DNA of 64,000 nucleotides from positions 30,228 to 94,227 of the forward strand of contig CALWNE010000016.1 in NCBI GenBank assembly GCA_944382705.1, read 5' to 3'. Every line of letters starts with the position of its first letter. The first letter of the stretch is position 1. Position numbers and translations under genes: made by a program. The notes under the pieces are model-generated. The model had not been told where the DNA came from, did no database searches, and was given only the letters and a program-made list of their open reading frames with translations. This document shows, one piece after another, positions 8,359-16,934 of the stretch. The stretch comes from an uncultured Allofournierella sp. Its GTDB lineage: Bacteria; Bacillota; Clostridia; Oscillospirales; Ruminococcaceae.

Positions 8359-8469
8359 GCGATAATAATACCTTTTTCACTATTCATAAAACAGTCATAC
8401 CTTTAAAAACTCTCCTTGTAAAAAACTTACAAGAACCTTCCTTATTATTTCTATAAAACCAAATAAAAA

Positions 8470-8516
8470 CCCGGCACACTTGCCCCGCTCCCAAGGTAAG
8501 GAGCCAGTGTGCCGGG
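8470..8516 (-). terminator. Terminator of the 101-residue protein gene
   Basis: CCCGGCACACT (8470-8480) / AGTGTGCCGGG (8506-8516), followed on the minus strand by GTTTTTATTT. Confidence 0.8.
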
Positions 8517-8554
8517 CCTATTTTAGTGGTATTTGAGAGTTTGCCTGTGGTTAA

Positions 8555-8860
8555 TTAGCGCTGGATGTTGTCGGAGCAGCAGGGGTAGTACAGATTGTTG
8601 CAAACAAACTCCAGCTTTTCCTTCAGAATATTTTCCAGGCCGCCGATTACATTCACCATGTTGGCCACGGATTCGTTCACTTCCATGAGCTGACAAAAGT
8701 CAATGCATTCCATGGCGATGGCACGCTGCAATTTTTCACCCTCAGCGTTCAGGATGTGGCTCATGGCAGTTTCTTCCAGAGCGATGCTTTCCAGCAGGTC
8801 GATGACAGCCTGCTGAAAGGAAACCGGATGTGCGTTTACAGAAATACTGGGCATAGACAT
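8555..8860 (-). CDS. Small conserved protein of unknown function
   Basis: A 101-residue protein with a strong ribosome site (GGGAGG) before the start and its own terminator, so it is a genuine single-gene unit. The middle is alpha-helical and acidic: 'AVIDLLESIALEETAMSHILNAEGEKLQRAI'-like sequence (about residues 18-50), then a second helix and a Cys-containing tail with 'CCSDN'. The same 'LIESIALEE..LAHILNAEGEK' pattern recurs in short proteins of spore-forming Clostridia, some of them beside collagen-like exosporium proteins. That link is from memory, not tested here. No signal peptide or membrane segment is seen. Confidence 0.65.
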   Translation of the reverse strand: MSMPSISVNAHPVSFQQAVIDLLESIALEETAMSHILNAEGEKLQRAIAMECIDFCQLMEVNESVANMVNVIGGLENILKEKLEFVCNNLYYPCCSDNIQR

Positions 8861-8970
8861 AATACATTACCTCCCGTTGTTGTTTGAGATACCTCCATGT
8901 TTTTTGGCGGTACCCCATTCTATGTTTTGTTCTGCAAAGTGTTCCATCCTTTTTTAACTGCCCGCAAATA

Positions 8971-9014
8971 AAAGCTCGCCTCCTGTCCGCACTGGACAGG
9001 AGGCGAGCTTTTGT
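8971..9014 (-). terminator. Terminator of the liv operon
   Basis: Perfect 18-bp inverted repeat (8971-8988 / 8994-9011) directly after the livF stop on the minus strand. Confidence 0.85.
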
Positions 9015-9731
9015 TTAGCAGCCCAAATAGGCCTTACGCACCTCAATGTTGTTGGCCAGCTCATCTGCCGGACCTTCCATTTTTACAGTGCCGGTTTCCA
9101 GCACATAGGCCCGGTTGGCAATTTCCAGTGCCATTTTGGCGTTTTGCTCCACCAGCAGCACTGTCATGCCAGCCTTATTTACATCCTGAATGATTTTAAA
9201 AATCTCTTTCACCAACAAGGGCGAAAGACCCATCGAGGGTTCATCCAGAAGCAGCATCTTGGGCTTGCACATCAAGGCCCGGCCAATGGCCAGCATCTGC
9301 TGCTCACCGCCAGAGAGGGTGCCTGCCTGCTGCTTACGGCGCTCTTTCAGCCGGGGCAGGCGTTCAAAAATTTCCTCCATGTCATCGGCAATGGCTGTGG
9401 CGCCATCTTTGCGGGTATAGGCTCCCATCAGCAGATTTTCCTGCACCGAAAGTTGGCTGAATACTCGACGGCCTTCCGGCACCTGCGCCAGACCCAACTG
9501 GATGATTTTGTGAGCTTCCATCTGGCTGATGCGATTGCCCATAAAATCGATAGTTCCGCTTTTGGGCTTCAGCAGGCCGGAAATTGCGTGCATGGTGGTG
9601 GTTTTGCCTGCACCATTGGCGCCAATCAAGGTAACGATTTCCCCTTCATTTACATGAAAGGATACATCCTTAATGGCATGGATAGAGCCGTAACAAACAT
9701 TTAAATCGGTTACCCGAAGCATTTCCCCCAT
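9015..9731 (-). CDS. livF: Branched-chain amino acid ABC transporter ATPase LivF
   Basis: A 238-residue cytoplasmic ATPase, one of the two nucleotide-binding subunits that drive leucine/isoleucine/valine uptake. It has Walker A 'GANGAGKT', the Q-loop, signature 'LSGGEQQ', Walker B 'LLLDEPSMGLSP' and the late His switch replaced by the usual LivF 'LVEQNA'. The start at 9731 is chosen because GGGAGGAG lies just upstream, although a TTG at 9737 is also in frame. It is the last gene of the livKHMGF unit and slightly overlaps or abuts livG. Confidence 0.93.
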   Translation of the reverse strand: MGEMLRVTDLNVCYGSIHAIKDVSFHVNEGEIVTLIGANGAGKTTTMHAISGLLKPKSGTIDFMGNRISQMEAHKIIQLGLAQVPEGRRVFSQLSVQENLLMGAYTRKDGATAIADDMEEIFERLPRLKERRKQQAGTLSGGEQQMLAIGRALMCKPKMLLLDEPSMGLSPLLVKEIFKIIQDVNKAGMTVLLVEQNAKMALEIANRAYVLETGTVKMEGPADELANNIEVRKAYLGC

Positions 9732-9733
9732 GG

Positions 9734-10495
9734 TCAATCTCCTCCCAGATAGGCTGCAATTACCTTTGGATTGTTGCGGATGGCCTCACCGTTGCCCTGG
9801 GCAATCATGCGGCCATATTCCAAAACAAAGATGTGTTCACAAATGCCCATTACAAAGTTCATGTCATGCTCAATCAGCAGGATTGCCACCCCAAATTTTT
9901 GCTGTACAAATTTGATGGTGTTCATAAGCTCCTCGCTCTCGCTGGGGTTCATACCAGCAGCAGGTTCATCCAAAAGCAGCAGCTTGGGGTTTGTGGCCAG
10001 GGCACGGGCAATCTCCAGCTTACGCTGCTTACCATAGGGCAAGCTGGAAGCCGGCAGGTCTGCCTCCGCTTCCAGGTCAAAAATTTTCAGCAGCTTGCGG
10101 GCCTGGTAGTCCATTTCCGCTTCTTTTTCCCGAAAACCAGGCAGCCGGAAAACGCCCGTCCACATGGGATAGCGGATCTGGTTGTGCAGGCCCACTTTTA
10201 CATTTTCCAGCACAGTAAGCTGATGAAACAGCCGGATGTTCTGAAAGGTACGGGCAATGCCTGCCTGGTTGATAGCGGCAGGTGTTTTGCCGGTAATGCT
10301 TTTGCCATCCAGAATAATATCCCCCTCGGTGGGGCGGTACACACCTGTGAGCAGGTTAAACACAGTGGTCTTGCCTGCGCCGTTGGGGCCAATCAGGGCG
10401 TACAGCTTGCCCTGCTCCAGTTTCATATCCAGCTGGGCTACCGCCTGCAAACCGCCAAAGGCGATGCCCACATTCATAACTTCAAGCAATGCCAT
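9734..10495 (-). CDS. livG: Branched-chain amino acid ABC transporter ATPase LivG
   Basis: A 253-residue ATPase partner of LivF. Walker A 'GPNGAGKT', Walker B 'LLLDEPAAGMNPSE' and 'LLIEHDMNFVM' are typical of LivG; the ABC signature is degenerate ('LPYGKQRKLEIARAL'), which is usual for LivG proteins. The phrase 'GIARTFQNIRLF' after Walker A is diagnostic for this family. It lies between livM and livF with spacings of a few bases. Confidence 0.94.
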   Translation of the reverse strand: MALLEVMNVGIAFGGLQAVAQLDMKLEQGKLYALIGPNGAGKTTVFNLLTGVYRPTEGDIILDGKSITGKTPAAINQAGIARTFQNIRLFHQLTVLENVKVGLHNQIRYPMWTGVFRLPGFREKEAEMDYQARKLLKIFDLEAEADLPASSLPYGKQRKLEIARALATNPKLLLLDEPAAGMNPSESEELMNTIKFVQQKFGVAILLIEHDMNFVMGICEHIFVLEYGRMIAQGNGEAIRNNPKVIAAYLGGD

Positions 10496-10498
10496 CCC

Positions 10499-11590
10499 TT
10501 AGGCCTCCCTTTGTTTTGTAGATCGTTTGCAAAGTGCATGAAACAGCGGCACACGGGCCAGCACCTGCACAACATGGCTGCGCCACTGCTGCACCTGAGG
10601 GCTTTGGTTAAAAATCATAGCCCCAATCAGTACCACTGCATACACCAGCATACGGTAGTCCTGCAAGCCACGGAGCATTTCCGGCAGTACATACAGCACC
10701 GTTGCAGCAATCATGGAGCCACGGATGTTGCCAATACCGCCCAGTACCACAAACACCAAAATCAAGATGGAGGTGTTGTAGTCAAATTTTTTGGTAGCCA
10801 AAGTAGAGTAGTTTAAGGCGTACAGCACACCTGCCATGCCTGCAAACCCGGCAGACAGGATAAAGGCCATCAATTTATATTTGGTTACATTGATGCCGGT
10901 GGCTTCTGCTGCAATGCGGTTGTCCCGAATGGCCATAATGGCACGGCCTGCACGGGAATGAATAAGGTTCAGCACCACAAACAGAGTAATCAGTACCAGC
11001 ACTGTACCCGCCGTAAAGGTGGAGGCCTTTTTCATGCCGCTGATGCCGATGGCACCGTTGATGATAATCTGGCCGCCTTCCTGCAAACCAAGAGAAGCGC
11101 TATCCTGCAAGGAAAAATGCAGACCCCGGGCATCCCAACCCAGATACACTGCGTTCAGCAGGTTTTTAATGATTTCGCCAAAAGCCAGGGTTACAATGGC
11201 CAGGTAGTCGCCCCGCAGACGCAGTACCGGAATACCAATCAAAAAGCCGCACACCGCTGCGGTTGCGCCGCCCACCAGCATAGCCAGAACCAATGCCAGA
11301 ACGCCAGGCATGGCAGGGCCCGCCAGCACCCAAAACACCGCACCGGCAAAAGCGCCCACGCCCATAAATCCGGCCTGGCCCAGGCTCAACTCGCCCAGAA
11401 TACCCACCGTGAGGTTAAGGGAAACTGCCAGCACCACATAGGCACAGATGGGCACCAGCATACCTTGCAGGGAGTTGTTCAAAAAGCCACCCGCCAGCAG
11501 GGCCTGTACTACCAGATAAAACAATACTACCATGCCATAGGTAATCAGGTTGCTTCTGGTGGATTTTTTCAAGGTCTTTAAACGATTCAT
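10499..11590 (-). CDS. livM: Branched-chain amino acid ABC transporter permease LivM
   Basis: A 363-residue integral membrane permease with about 8-10 hydrophobic helices. Family markers are 'LNLTVGILGELSLGQAGFMGVGAFAGA', here split around residues 60-85, and the cytoplasmic EAA-like loop 'GRAIMAIRDNRIAAEATGINV' which contacts the ATPases. The start at 11590 (before 'NRLKTLKK') has AAGGTGG upstream; a further upstream in-frame ATG would run into livH and is not preferred. It forms the membrane channel with LivH. Confidence 0.93.
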   Translation of the reverse strand: MNRLKTLKKSTRSNLITYGMVVLFYLVVQALLAGGFLNNSLQGMLVPICAYVVLAVSLNLTVGILGELSLGQAGFMGVGAFAGAVFWVLAGPAMPGVLALVLAMLVGGATAAVCGFLIGIPVLRLRGDYLAIVTLAFGEIIKNLLNAVYLGWDARGLHFSLQDSASLGLQEGGQIIINGAIGISGMKKASTFTAGTVLVLITLFVVLNLIHSRAGRAIMAIRDNRIAAEATGINVTKYKLMAFILSAGFAGMAGVLYALNYSTLATKKFDYNTSILILVFVVLGGIGNIRGSMIAATVLYVLPEMLRGLQDYRMLVYAVVLIGAMIFNQSPQVQQWRSHVVQVLARVPLFHALCKRSTKQREA

Positions 11591-11600
11591 AGCAACCACC

Positions 11601-12482
11601 TTACACCTTTTCGTTGATTTTTTTGCCCAGCAAGCCGGTGGGCCGTACCAGCAGTACCACAATGAGTACTGCAAACACCATAACATCTGCCAGCTGAGTG
11701 GAAATGTATGCCTTGCTTAAAATCTCGATCACACCCAGCAGCACACCACCCACCATTGCGCCGGGGATGGAGCCAATACCGCCAAAGACGGCAGCTGTAA
11801 ATGCTTTAATACCGGGCATGGCGCCAGTGGTTGGCTGCAAATTGGGATAGGCCGAGCACAACAGAACACCGGCCACCGCTGCCAGTGCAGAACCAATGGC
11901 AAAGGTCATGGCAATGGTGGTGTTCACATTGATGCCCATCAGCTGGGCTGCGCCTCTGTCCTCGCTGACAGCCAGCATTGCACGGCCCATTTTGGTACCA
12001 TTTACAAAGCTCATCAAACCTACCATAATAACTGCGCTGGCCACCAGAGTTACCAGCGTGATGCCAGGAATGGCCAGCTTTCCCCCCATCAGATGCAGCG
12101 TAGGCAGACTGATGACAGAACCAAAGGATTTGGGGTTGGAGCCCCAGATCAGCAAAGCCAGGTTTTGCAGCAGATAACTCACGCCGATGGCGGTAATGAG
12201 CACCGCCAGCGAGGAAGCCTGCCGCAAAGGCTTATAGGCGAACCGTTCGATTGCTACGCCCAGCACAGTGCAGCACACCATGGAGAGTACCACTGCCACA
12301 AGCGGAGGCATACCGGTTTCGGTAACTGCTACATATACGATGTAACTGCCCACCATAATAACATCACCGTGAGCAAAGTTCAGCATTTTGGCAATGCCGT
12401 ACACCATGGTATAACCCAGAGCGATGATAGCATACACGCTGCCCAGGCTGATACCATTAATCAAGTAGGATAAAAACTCCAT
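11601..12482 (-). CDS. livH: Branched-chain amino acid ABC transporter permease LivH
   Basis: A 293-residue membrane permease. 'INGISLGSVYAIIALGYTMV' at the N terminus and 'GIAKMLNFAHGDVIMVG' are hallmark LivH sequences; the loop 'GRAMLAVSEDRGAAQLMGINV' is the ATPase contact. AAGGGGAG precedes the chosen start at 12482. A hairpin at 12556-12598 separates it from the binding-protein gene livK. Confidence 0.93.
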   Translation of the reverse strand: MEFLSYLINGISLGSVYAIIALGYTMVYGIAKMLNFAHGDVIMVGSYIVYVAVTETGMPPLVAVVLSMVCCTVLGVAIERFAYKPLRQASSLAVLITAIGVSYLLQNLALLIWGSNPKSFGSVISLPTLHLMGGKLAIPGITLVTLVASAVIMVGLMSFVNGTKMGRAMLAVSEDRGAAQLMGINVNTTIAMTFAIGSALAAVAGVLLCSAYPNLQPTTGAMPGIKAFTAAVFGGIGSIPGAMVGGVLLGVIEILSKAYISTQLADVMVFAVLIVVLLVRPTGLLGKKINEKV

Positions 12483-12555
12483 GTTCAACTCCCCTTTTTG
12501 CAATAAATCGCCCAGGGCATTCCGTGGGCCGCAGGGCCGTTTGCCCTTCGTCGAC

Positions 12556-12598
12556 AAAAGCCGCCCGCCAGCATGATTGCCGGCAGGCGGCTGCTTTT
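12556..12598 (-). terminator. Hairpin between livK and livH (partial terminator)
   Basis: AAAAGCCGCC... / ...GGCGGCTGCTTTT inverted repeat located 23 bases after the livK stop and 74 bases before the livH start. In such operons it usually lets only part of the transcription through, so that binding protein exceeds membrane subunits. Confidence 0.7.
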
Positions 12599-12620
12599 AA
12601 AATGGGCTGCTTACTTGCTG

Positions 12621-13769
12621 TTACATACCCACATAAGCGCCGTTCCCAATTTTAACTGCACGAGGTTCCTTGTTCACTTCGCCAGTGGTCTCCCACTTCA
12701 TTCCGCTTCCGGTCAAGCCGTCCAGCGTAATTTGAGGCATGGTTTCCACCAGCTTGTCGCAGATGTCCGATGCACTCATATCCGGGGTAATGCCAGCCTG
12801 CTCGCAGGCAGTAAAAATAGCGTACACACCATCGTAGGCATCCGCCGCAAACTGGTTGGGCACATCGCCAAAGCGCTCTTTATAGGTAGTTACGAAATTC
12901 TGAGTTTTTTCGTCCTGCGCATCAGCAGCAAAGGGGGTCAGCAGCATTACACCCTCAAACAGGCTGGTATCTGCACCGGGAATGGTCAGCAGACCATCCA
13001 GACCATCACAACCAAACACAGCGGCTTCATAGCTCTGCTTTTTCATCTCCTGGATGATGAGGTTTGCCTCGCTGTAATAGATGGGCAGGAACACCAAATC
13101 GGCACCTGCGCTCTTGGCCTTTTGTACCTGTACAGAAAAATCGGTTTTGCTATCTGCGGTAAAGGCCTCATCTGCAACTACTTCCAAACCATTTACACTG
13201 GCCTGCTGCTTGAATTTATCGTGCACACCGGCAGAGTACGGATCCGAGCTGTCGTAAATGATGGCTACCTTGCTGGCCAGACCGTTTTCTTTGATATAGT
13301 CAGCCGAAGCCTGGCCCTGGTTGGGGTCTGTAAAGCAAACCTGGAACGCGGTGGCGGATGCCACTACCTCCGGCGCAGAAGCCGAAGGGGTAAGCAGGAA
13401 CATATTGTCCTCTGCCGCCTGGGGTGCAATTTGCAGACAGGGCTGGGTGGTAACAGTGCCCAGCAGCACCTGCATGCCCCAATCCTTCAGGTTGTTGTAT
13501 GCGTTGAGGGACTTTTCTACATCGTTTTCGTCGTCCTCAAACTTAAGTTCAAGCTGCAAGCCACCCTTTGCATTGATTTCTTCCACGGCCAGCTGTGCAC
13601 CGTTTTTTACAGCGTTGCCATAAATGGCTGCACCACCGGTCAGGGGGCCAATGCCGCCAATTCGGATTGCGGTACCGGTTGCCTGTTGACCAGATTCTCC
13701 TGCCTGCCCACAGGCAGCCATGCTTACGGCCATTGTTGCCGCCAGCACTGCGCTAAGTACTTTTTTCAT
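12621..13769 (-). CDS. livK: Branched-chain amino acid ABC transporter substrate-binding lipoprotein
   Basis: A 382-residue extracellular receptor. The signal peptide ends in a lipobox with Cys20 ('SMAACG'), so it is anchored by lipid. The mature part begins 'IRIGGIGPLTGGAAIYGNAV', the standard opening of LivK/LivJ periplasmic-binding type I proteins, and 'VAIIYDSSDPYSAGV' marks the hinge region. GGAGAAGGAG precedes the start at 13769. First gene of the liv unit, with a consensus promoter at 13863-13891. Confidence 0.93.
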   Translation of the reverse strand: MKKVLSAVLAATMAVSMAACGQAGESGQQATGTAIRIGGIGPLTGGAAIYGNAVKNGAQLAVEEINAKGGLQLELKFEDDENDVEKSLNAYNNLKDWGMQVLLGTVTTQPCLQIAPQAAEDNMFLLTPSASAPEVVASATAFQVCFTDPNQGQASADYIKENGLASKVAIIYDSSDPYSAGVHDKFKQQASVNGLEVVADEAFTADSKTDFSVQVQKAKSAGADLVFLPIYYSEANLIIQEMKKQSYEAAVFGCDGLDGLLTIPGADTSLFEGVMLLTPFAADAQDEKTQNFVTTYKERFGDVPNQFAADAYDGVYAIFTACEQAGITPDMSASDICDKLVETMPQITLDGLTGSGMKWETTGEVNKEPRAVKIGNGAYVGM

Positions 13770-13862
13770 AATTGATTCTCCTTCTCCAACTTTTTGGTTT
13801 TGCAAGGAATCCACCATTGCATTCCTATTTGACTGTTTGGCCAAAGACTTTTGTTTTTTATT

Positions 13863-13891
13863 ATTATACGAGTAAATCCAGGGTCTGACAA
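13863..13891 (-). promoter_or_regulatory. Promoter of the liv operon
   Basis: Minus strand: TTGTCA (13886-13891), 17-bp spacer, TATAAT (13863-13868), about 95 bases before livK. The divergent xpt promoter starts 170 bases away. No T-box or other leader structure was recognised. Confidence 0.75.
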
Positions 13892-14063
13892 TTCGCTATT
13901 TCACCATACTTTTTAGCGTTATAAAGCGAAAAGGTTGTAAATTTACACAAATCGAAATTGTCCTATAAGACAATAAGTATTGTACAGAAAAACATCAAAA
14001 CAATTTAAATGATTAAACAGGCCCCTTTTCTTCTATTTTTTTATAAAAATCCTGCCAGAAGCA

Positions 14064-14091
14064 TTGCAAAAAAACAGTTTTTTTGTATAAT
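14064..14091 (+). promoter_or_regulatory. Promoter of xpt
   Basis: TTGCAA (14064-14069), 16-bp spacer, TATAAT (14086-14091), about 90 bases before the ATG. The leader does not contain the conserved core of a purine riboswitch, which often precedes xpt in Firmicutes. Confidence 0.65.
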
Positions 14092-14190
14092 AGATAACAT
14101 TACATTTTTTTGGCCAAGGTGGTGGGTGGTATATCCCCTCACTCTTGTGCAGATTGAGAAACAGATTTTTAAGTTGGGGAGCGAATACAC

Positions 14191-14769
14191 ATGAAGTTTT
14201 TGGAAGATCGCATTATGCAGGATGGTCAAATGCGGCCAGGCAATATTTTAAAAGTGGATGCCTTTTTGAACCATCAGCTGGATGTAGACCTGCTGGATAA
14301 GATCGGCCAAGAATTCTACCGCATTTATAAAGATGACGGCATTAACAAAATCCTTACCATTGAGGCTTCTGGCATTGCCATTGCCTGCATGACTGCACGG
14401 TACTTCAATGTTCCGGTGGTGTTTGCTAAAAAAGCAAAAAGCAAAAATCTGGATGGTGAAGTATACACCTCAACGGTACACTCCTTTACTTACGGGAAGG
14501 AGTATAACATTACTCTTTCCAAAAAATTCCTCTCCCCTTCCGATAAAGTGCTCATCGTAGATGACTTTTTGGCCGTAGGCAAAGCCATGCAGGGCTTGCT
14601 GGATGTATGCAGCCAAGCTGGTGCCACCGTTGGCGGTATTGGCATTGCCATCGAAAAGGGATTTCAGCCTGGCGGGGAAAACTTGCGTGCAGCAGGTTAT
14701 AAGCTCACCAGCCTGGCCATTGTGGATGGCATCGACGAGCAGGGCGGCGTACAGTTCCGCGCTCAGTAA
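14191..14769 (+). CDS. xpt: Xanthine phosphoribosyltransferase
   Basis: A 192-residue cytoplasmic salvage enzyme that joins xanthine and PRPP to give XMP, which feeds GMP synthesis. The PRPP-binding loop 'VLIVDDFLAVGKA' is at residues 120-132, and the family opening 'MKFLEDRIMQDG' and 'TIEASGIA' are well conserved. TTGGGGAG lies upstream of the ATG. It is a single gene with its own promoter and terminator, divergent from the liv operon. It fits functionally with guaB, which makes XMP from IMP, further along. Confidence 0.95.
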   Translation: MKFLEDRIMQDGQMRPGNILKVDAFLNHQLDVDLLDKIGQEFYRIYKDDGINKILTIEASGIAIACMTARYFNVPVVFAKKAKSKNLDGEVYTSTVHSFTYGKEYNITLSKKFLSPSDKVLIVDDFLAVGKAMQGLLDVCSQAGATVGGIGIAIEKGFQPGGENLRAAGYKLTSLAIVDGIDEQGGVQFRAQ

Positions 14770-14777
14770 GCAGTGTC

Positions 14778-14827
14778 ACACCCTCGCATCAAGCCCTTTT
14801 AAAAGGCGGATGGGAGGGTGTTTTTTT
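14778..14827 (+). terminator. Terminator of xpt
   Basis: ACACCCTCGCATC (14778-14790) / GATGGGAGGGTGT (14809-14821) followed by seven T residues. Confidence 0.85.
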
Positions 14828-15110
14828 GTATCAATCTGCCCATGCTGCCAAAATCGCCCCTCATCTGGCGGCTCAAAAACTCACTGGCAGCCTTGCAAAT
14901 CCTCTCTTGCCTTTATAATAAGGTAAGAACATTCTCCGGGAGTTATCTTACAGCCTGGATGGGTCTTTTGCCCATTTTCCCTGCATCTACACAACAAAAC
15001 ACCCCAGTGCAAAAGCACTGGGGTGTTTTGTTGTGTACTCATTCATCCAAGCCGATTGGCAACGATACATAGCTACCAGCCTATTCCCTTGGCTTAAAGC
15101 CCTGGTTCGA
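14828..15110. other. Convergent intergenic region
   Basis: Between xpt and the YerC-like gene there is no supported gene. It contains the very long hairpin at 14989-15036. Confidence 0.6.
14989..15036 (-). terminator. Terminator of the YerC-like gene
   Basis: Perfect 22-bp inverted repeat (14989-15010 / 15015-15036) with a four-A loop and A/T-rich flanks; can act in both directions between the convergent genes. Confidence 0.8.
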
Positions 15111-15431
15111 TTACTGGTTTTCCTCCTGAGCCGCCTTCTGCTCCTTAACCCGGTTGATGATCAGCTCGTAACCACCATTGCCATACTGAATGCACCGGTT
15201 GATGCGGCTAATGGTAGCAGTGCTGATTTCAACACTCTTTACAATCTGCTCGTAGGTTTTGCCATCCAGCAGCATTTTAGCTGCCTCCAGGCGCTGAGCC
15301 ATATCGGCCATTTCTTTCATGGTACAGAGGTCTTCAAAAAAAGTATAGCACTCCTCCATGGTATTCAGCGAAAGTATTGCCTCAAACAATGCAGTCGTTG
15401 CAGGACTCTTCAGATGATTTTTATCAGCCAT
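15111..15431 (-). CDS. YerC/YecD family TrpR-like regulator
   Basis: A 106-residue small DNA-binding protein. The helical core 'FEDLCTMKEMADMAQRLEAAKML' followed by 'GKTYEQIVKSVEISTATISRINRCIQYG' is the TrpR-type helix-turn-helix of the YerC/YecD family. The start at 15431 is favoured by GAGGTG just upstream; an in-frame GTG four codons earlier overlaps that ribosome site. Members are often called Trp operon repressor-like, but the ligand and targets are unknown. No tryptophan genes are nearby. It is a single-gene unit. Confidence 0.88.
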   Translation of the reverse strand: MADKNHLKSPATTALFEAILSLNTMEECYTFFEDLCTMKEMADMAQRLEAAKMLLDGKTYEQIVKSVEISTATISRINRCIQYGNGGYELIINRVKEQKAAQEENQ

Positions 15432-16560
15432 TGTGCACCTCACGATTTGCTTTGTTGTTTTATCTAGCTAAAGCTTATCATAAAAACAACCAAAAAGCAA
15501 GAGTTGTTCTTTAAATGTTTTTTTGCAAATACCAAATCTACTCCGCCAAATGTGGCTGCACAGAATTTGTTCTGCGTTGCTTCCAGAGCCGATTCATGCT
15601 CAAACCACAGCTTTCTTGCCTGGTTAGATTGTTCTCCCCCGGAGAGCAGGACTTATTTTATCACGACACTCTTTTAAATTCAATGCTTTTCTTCAAATTA
15701 TCGCTTTATCGGAGCGTTTTGGTACATTCGGCCAAATTGTATGCTCCAAAAAAACAAATTGCAAGATTTTGCGCCCCATTTTGTTGGCATTTCTTGGATT
15801 ATTTTCGCTAAATGATTCGGTTTATTTGGGTTTTTAAGAATGATTCTTCTCTTTATACCCCCACTTCTCTCTAATCAATTGCAGCCATTCTTTTACTTGC
15901 ATTTCTGCGGCAAATAGCAGCTTTGGAATAAACTTAATCGGAACAAACTTTATTCGATACTTTATTTTAGAATTTTTGGTAAAATATAGTATAATGCATA
16001 AGTGAGTTTATTGGTACTCTGGCACGGATTTTTCTCCCTCTTTTGTTTCGTCTGCTTTAATTTTTTCTGGCAAGTACCACAAGCCCCCCTAAAAGGCACT
16101 CACATCCATTCAGACCTTGGAGCAGCCCGACCATACTTTATACCGGATGGACAAAATTTTCGTCCATTCCAATGGGATTTATACACTCGTTTTCATGGTC
16201 CTTTATTTTAAAAAATCCGGGCATCTCAGTGTCTTCTGCATCGAATATGGCTGAGTGGCATTTATCCTGCTCTTTATATTATATAATGTAAGGCCCCCGA
16301 TTCCGCTTGTCTGGTTTTGCAAGAGTGTACACAAACAAATCCCGCTCTTTTCATTGAAAACCATCAAATTGGATTAAACTACCTTTAGCGGATTTAACTC
16401 AAATTGTGGTTTTACTTGCAGCTTTTAGATGTAAGTTACACAGATTGTAAATCAGAATCTTGATATTTGTTATTTTTTTACAATTCAAAATTTAAAACAG
16501 CATCAAATTTAAATAACTTTTATAAATTGTTTGATTTTTATCCAAATACAATTGACATTA
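15432..16560. other. Long AT-rich region without recognisable genes
   Basis: About 1.1 kb upstream of the fatty acid operon holds no frame with a ribosome site or family resemblance. It is clearly richer in A and T than the flanking genes. A promoter-like TATAAT occurs at 15990-15995 with a weak upstream box, and another at 16282-16287. It may be a leader, a non-coding RNA locus or decayed sequence. Confidence 0.5.
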
Positions 16561-16580
16561 GAGCTTCAACTGGTTAAAAT
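16552..16580 (+). promoter_or_regulatory. Promoter of the fatty acid synthesis operon
   Basis: Perfect TTGACA (16552-16557), 17-bp spacer, TAAAAT (16575-16580). Transcription would start near 16587, exactly where a tandem 14-bp repeat begins, leaving about 90 bases of leader before acpP. Confidence 0.8.
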
Positions 16581-16586
16581 AATTCT

Positions 16587-16620
16587 ATAATTTTAATTAA
16601 ATAATTTTAACTAAAATTAT
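16587..16620. promoter_or_regulatory. Tandem 14-bp repeats, candidate operator for fatty acid synthesis
   Basis: ATAATTTTAATTAA (16587-16600) is followed immediately by ATAATTTTAACTAA (16601-16614), one mismatch apart. Each holds a near-palindromic TTTTAATTAAAA-like core, and ATAATTTTA (16587-16595) mirrors TAAAATTAT (16612-16620). The position at and just after the predicted transcription start would suit repressor binding. The MarR-type protein coded at the far end of the cluster is the obvious candidate; this is inference. Confidence 0.55.
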
Positions 16621-16675
16621 GGAATGAATTTCGCATAGTAAAACTTTAAAGTAAACAGAAAGTGAGATATGAACT

Positions 16676-16900
16676 ATGTTTGAAAAAGTGCGTGATATCA
16701 TTGTGGATACCCTGAGCTGCGAAGCCGATGCCGTTACCATGGAGGCTACCTTGGCCGAAGATCTGGGTGCCGACAGCCTGGACGCTGTGGAGCTGAACAT
16801 GGCTCTGGAAGACAACCTGAATGTATCCATTCCTGACGAGGACCTGGCTAATATGAAAACCGTTGGCGATATCGTTTCCTACCTGGAAGCTCAAGCCTGA
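16676..16900 (+). CDS. acpP: Acyl carrier protein
   Basis: A 74-residue acidic carrier that holds the growing acyl chain on a 4'-phosphopantetheine arm. The attachment serine is Ser34 in 'GADSLDAVEL', preceded by 'LAEDL'. Length and charge fit AcpP. It opens the fatty acid cluster. A long hairpin with a T-run follows at 16935-16999, so acpP may be transcribed in excess over the genes behind it. Confidence 0.96.
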   Translation: MFEKVRDIIVDTLSCEADAVTMEATLAEDLGADSLDAVELNMALEDNLNVSIPDEDLANMKTVGDIVSYLEAQA

Positions 16901-16934
16901 TTGTCCGCACAGGGTTTCCATACCTTTTGTGCTC

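Noticed and set aside
13990..14190. Purine riboswitch expected upstream of xpt
   Set aside because: The leader lacks the conserved three-way-junction bases; only a normal promoter is seen.
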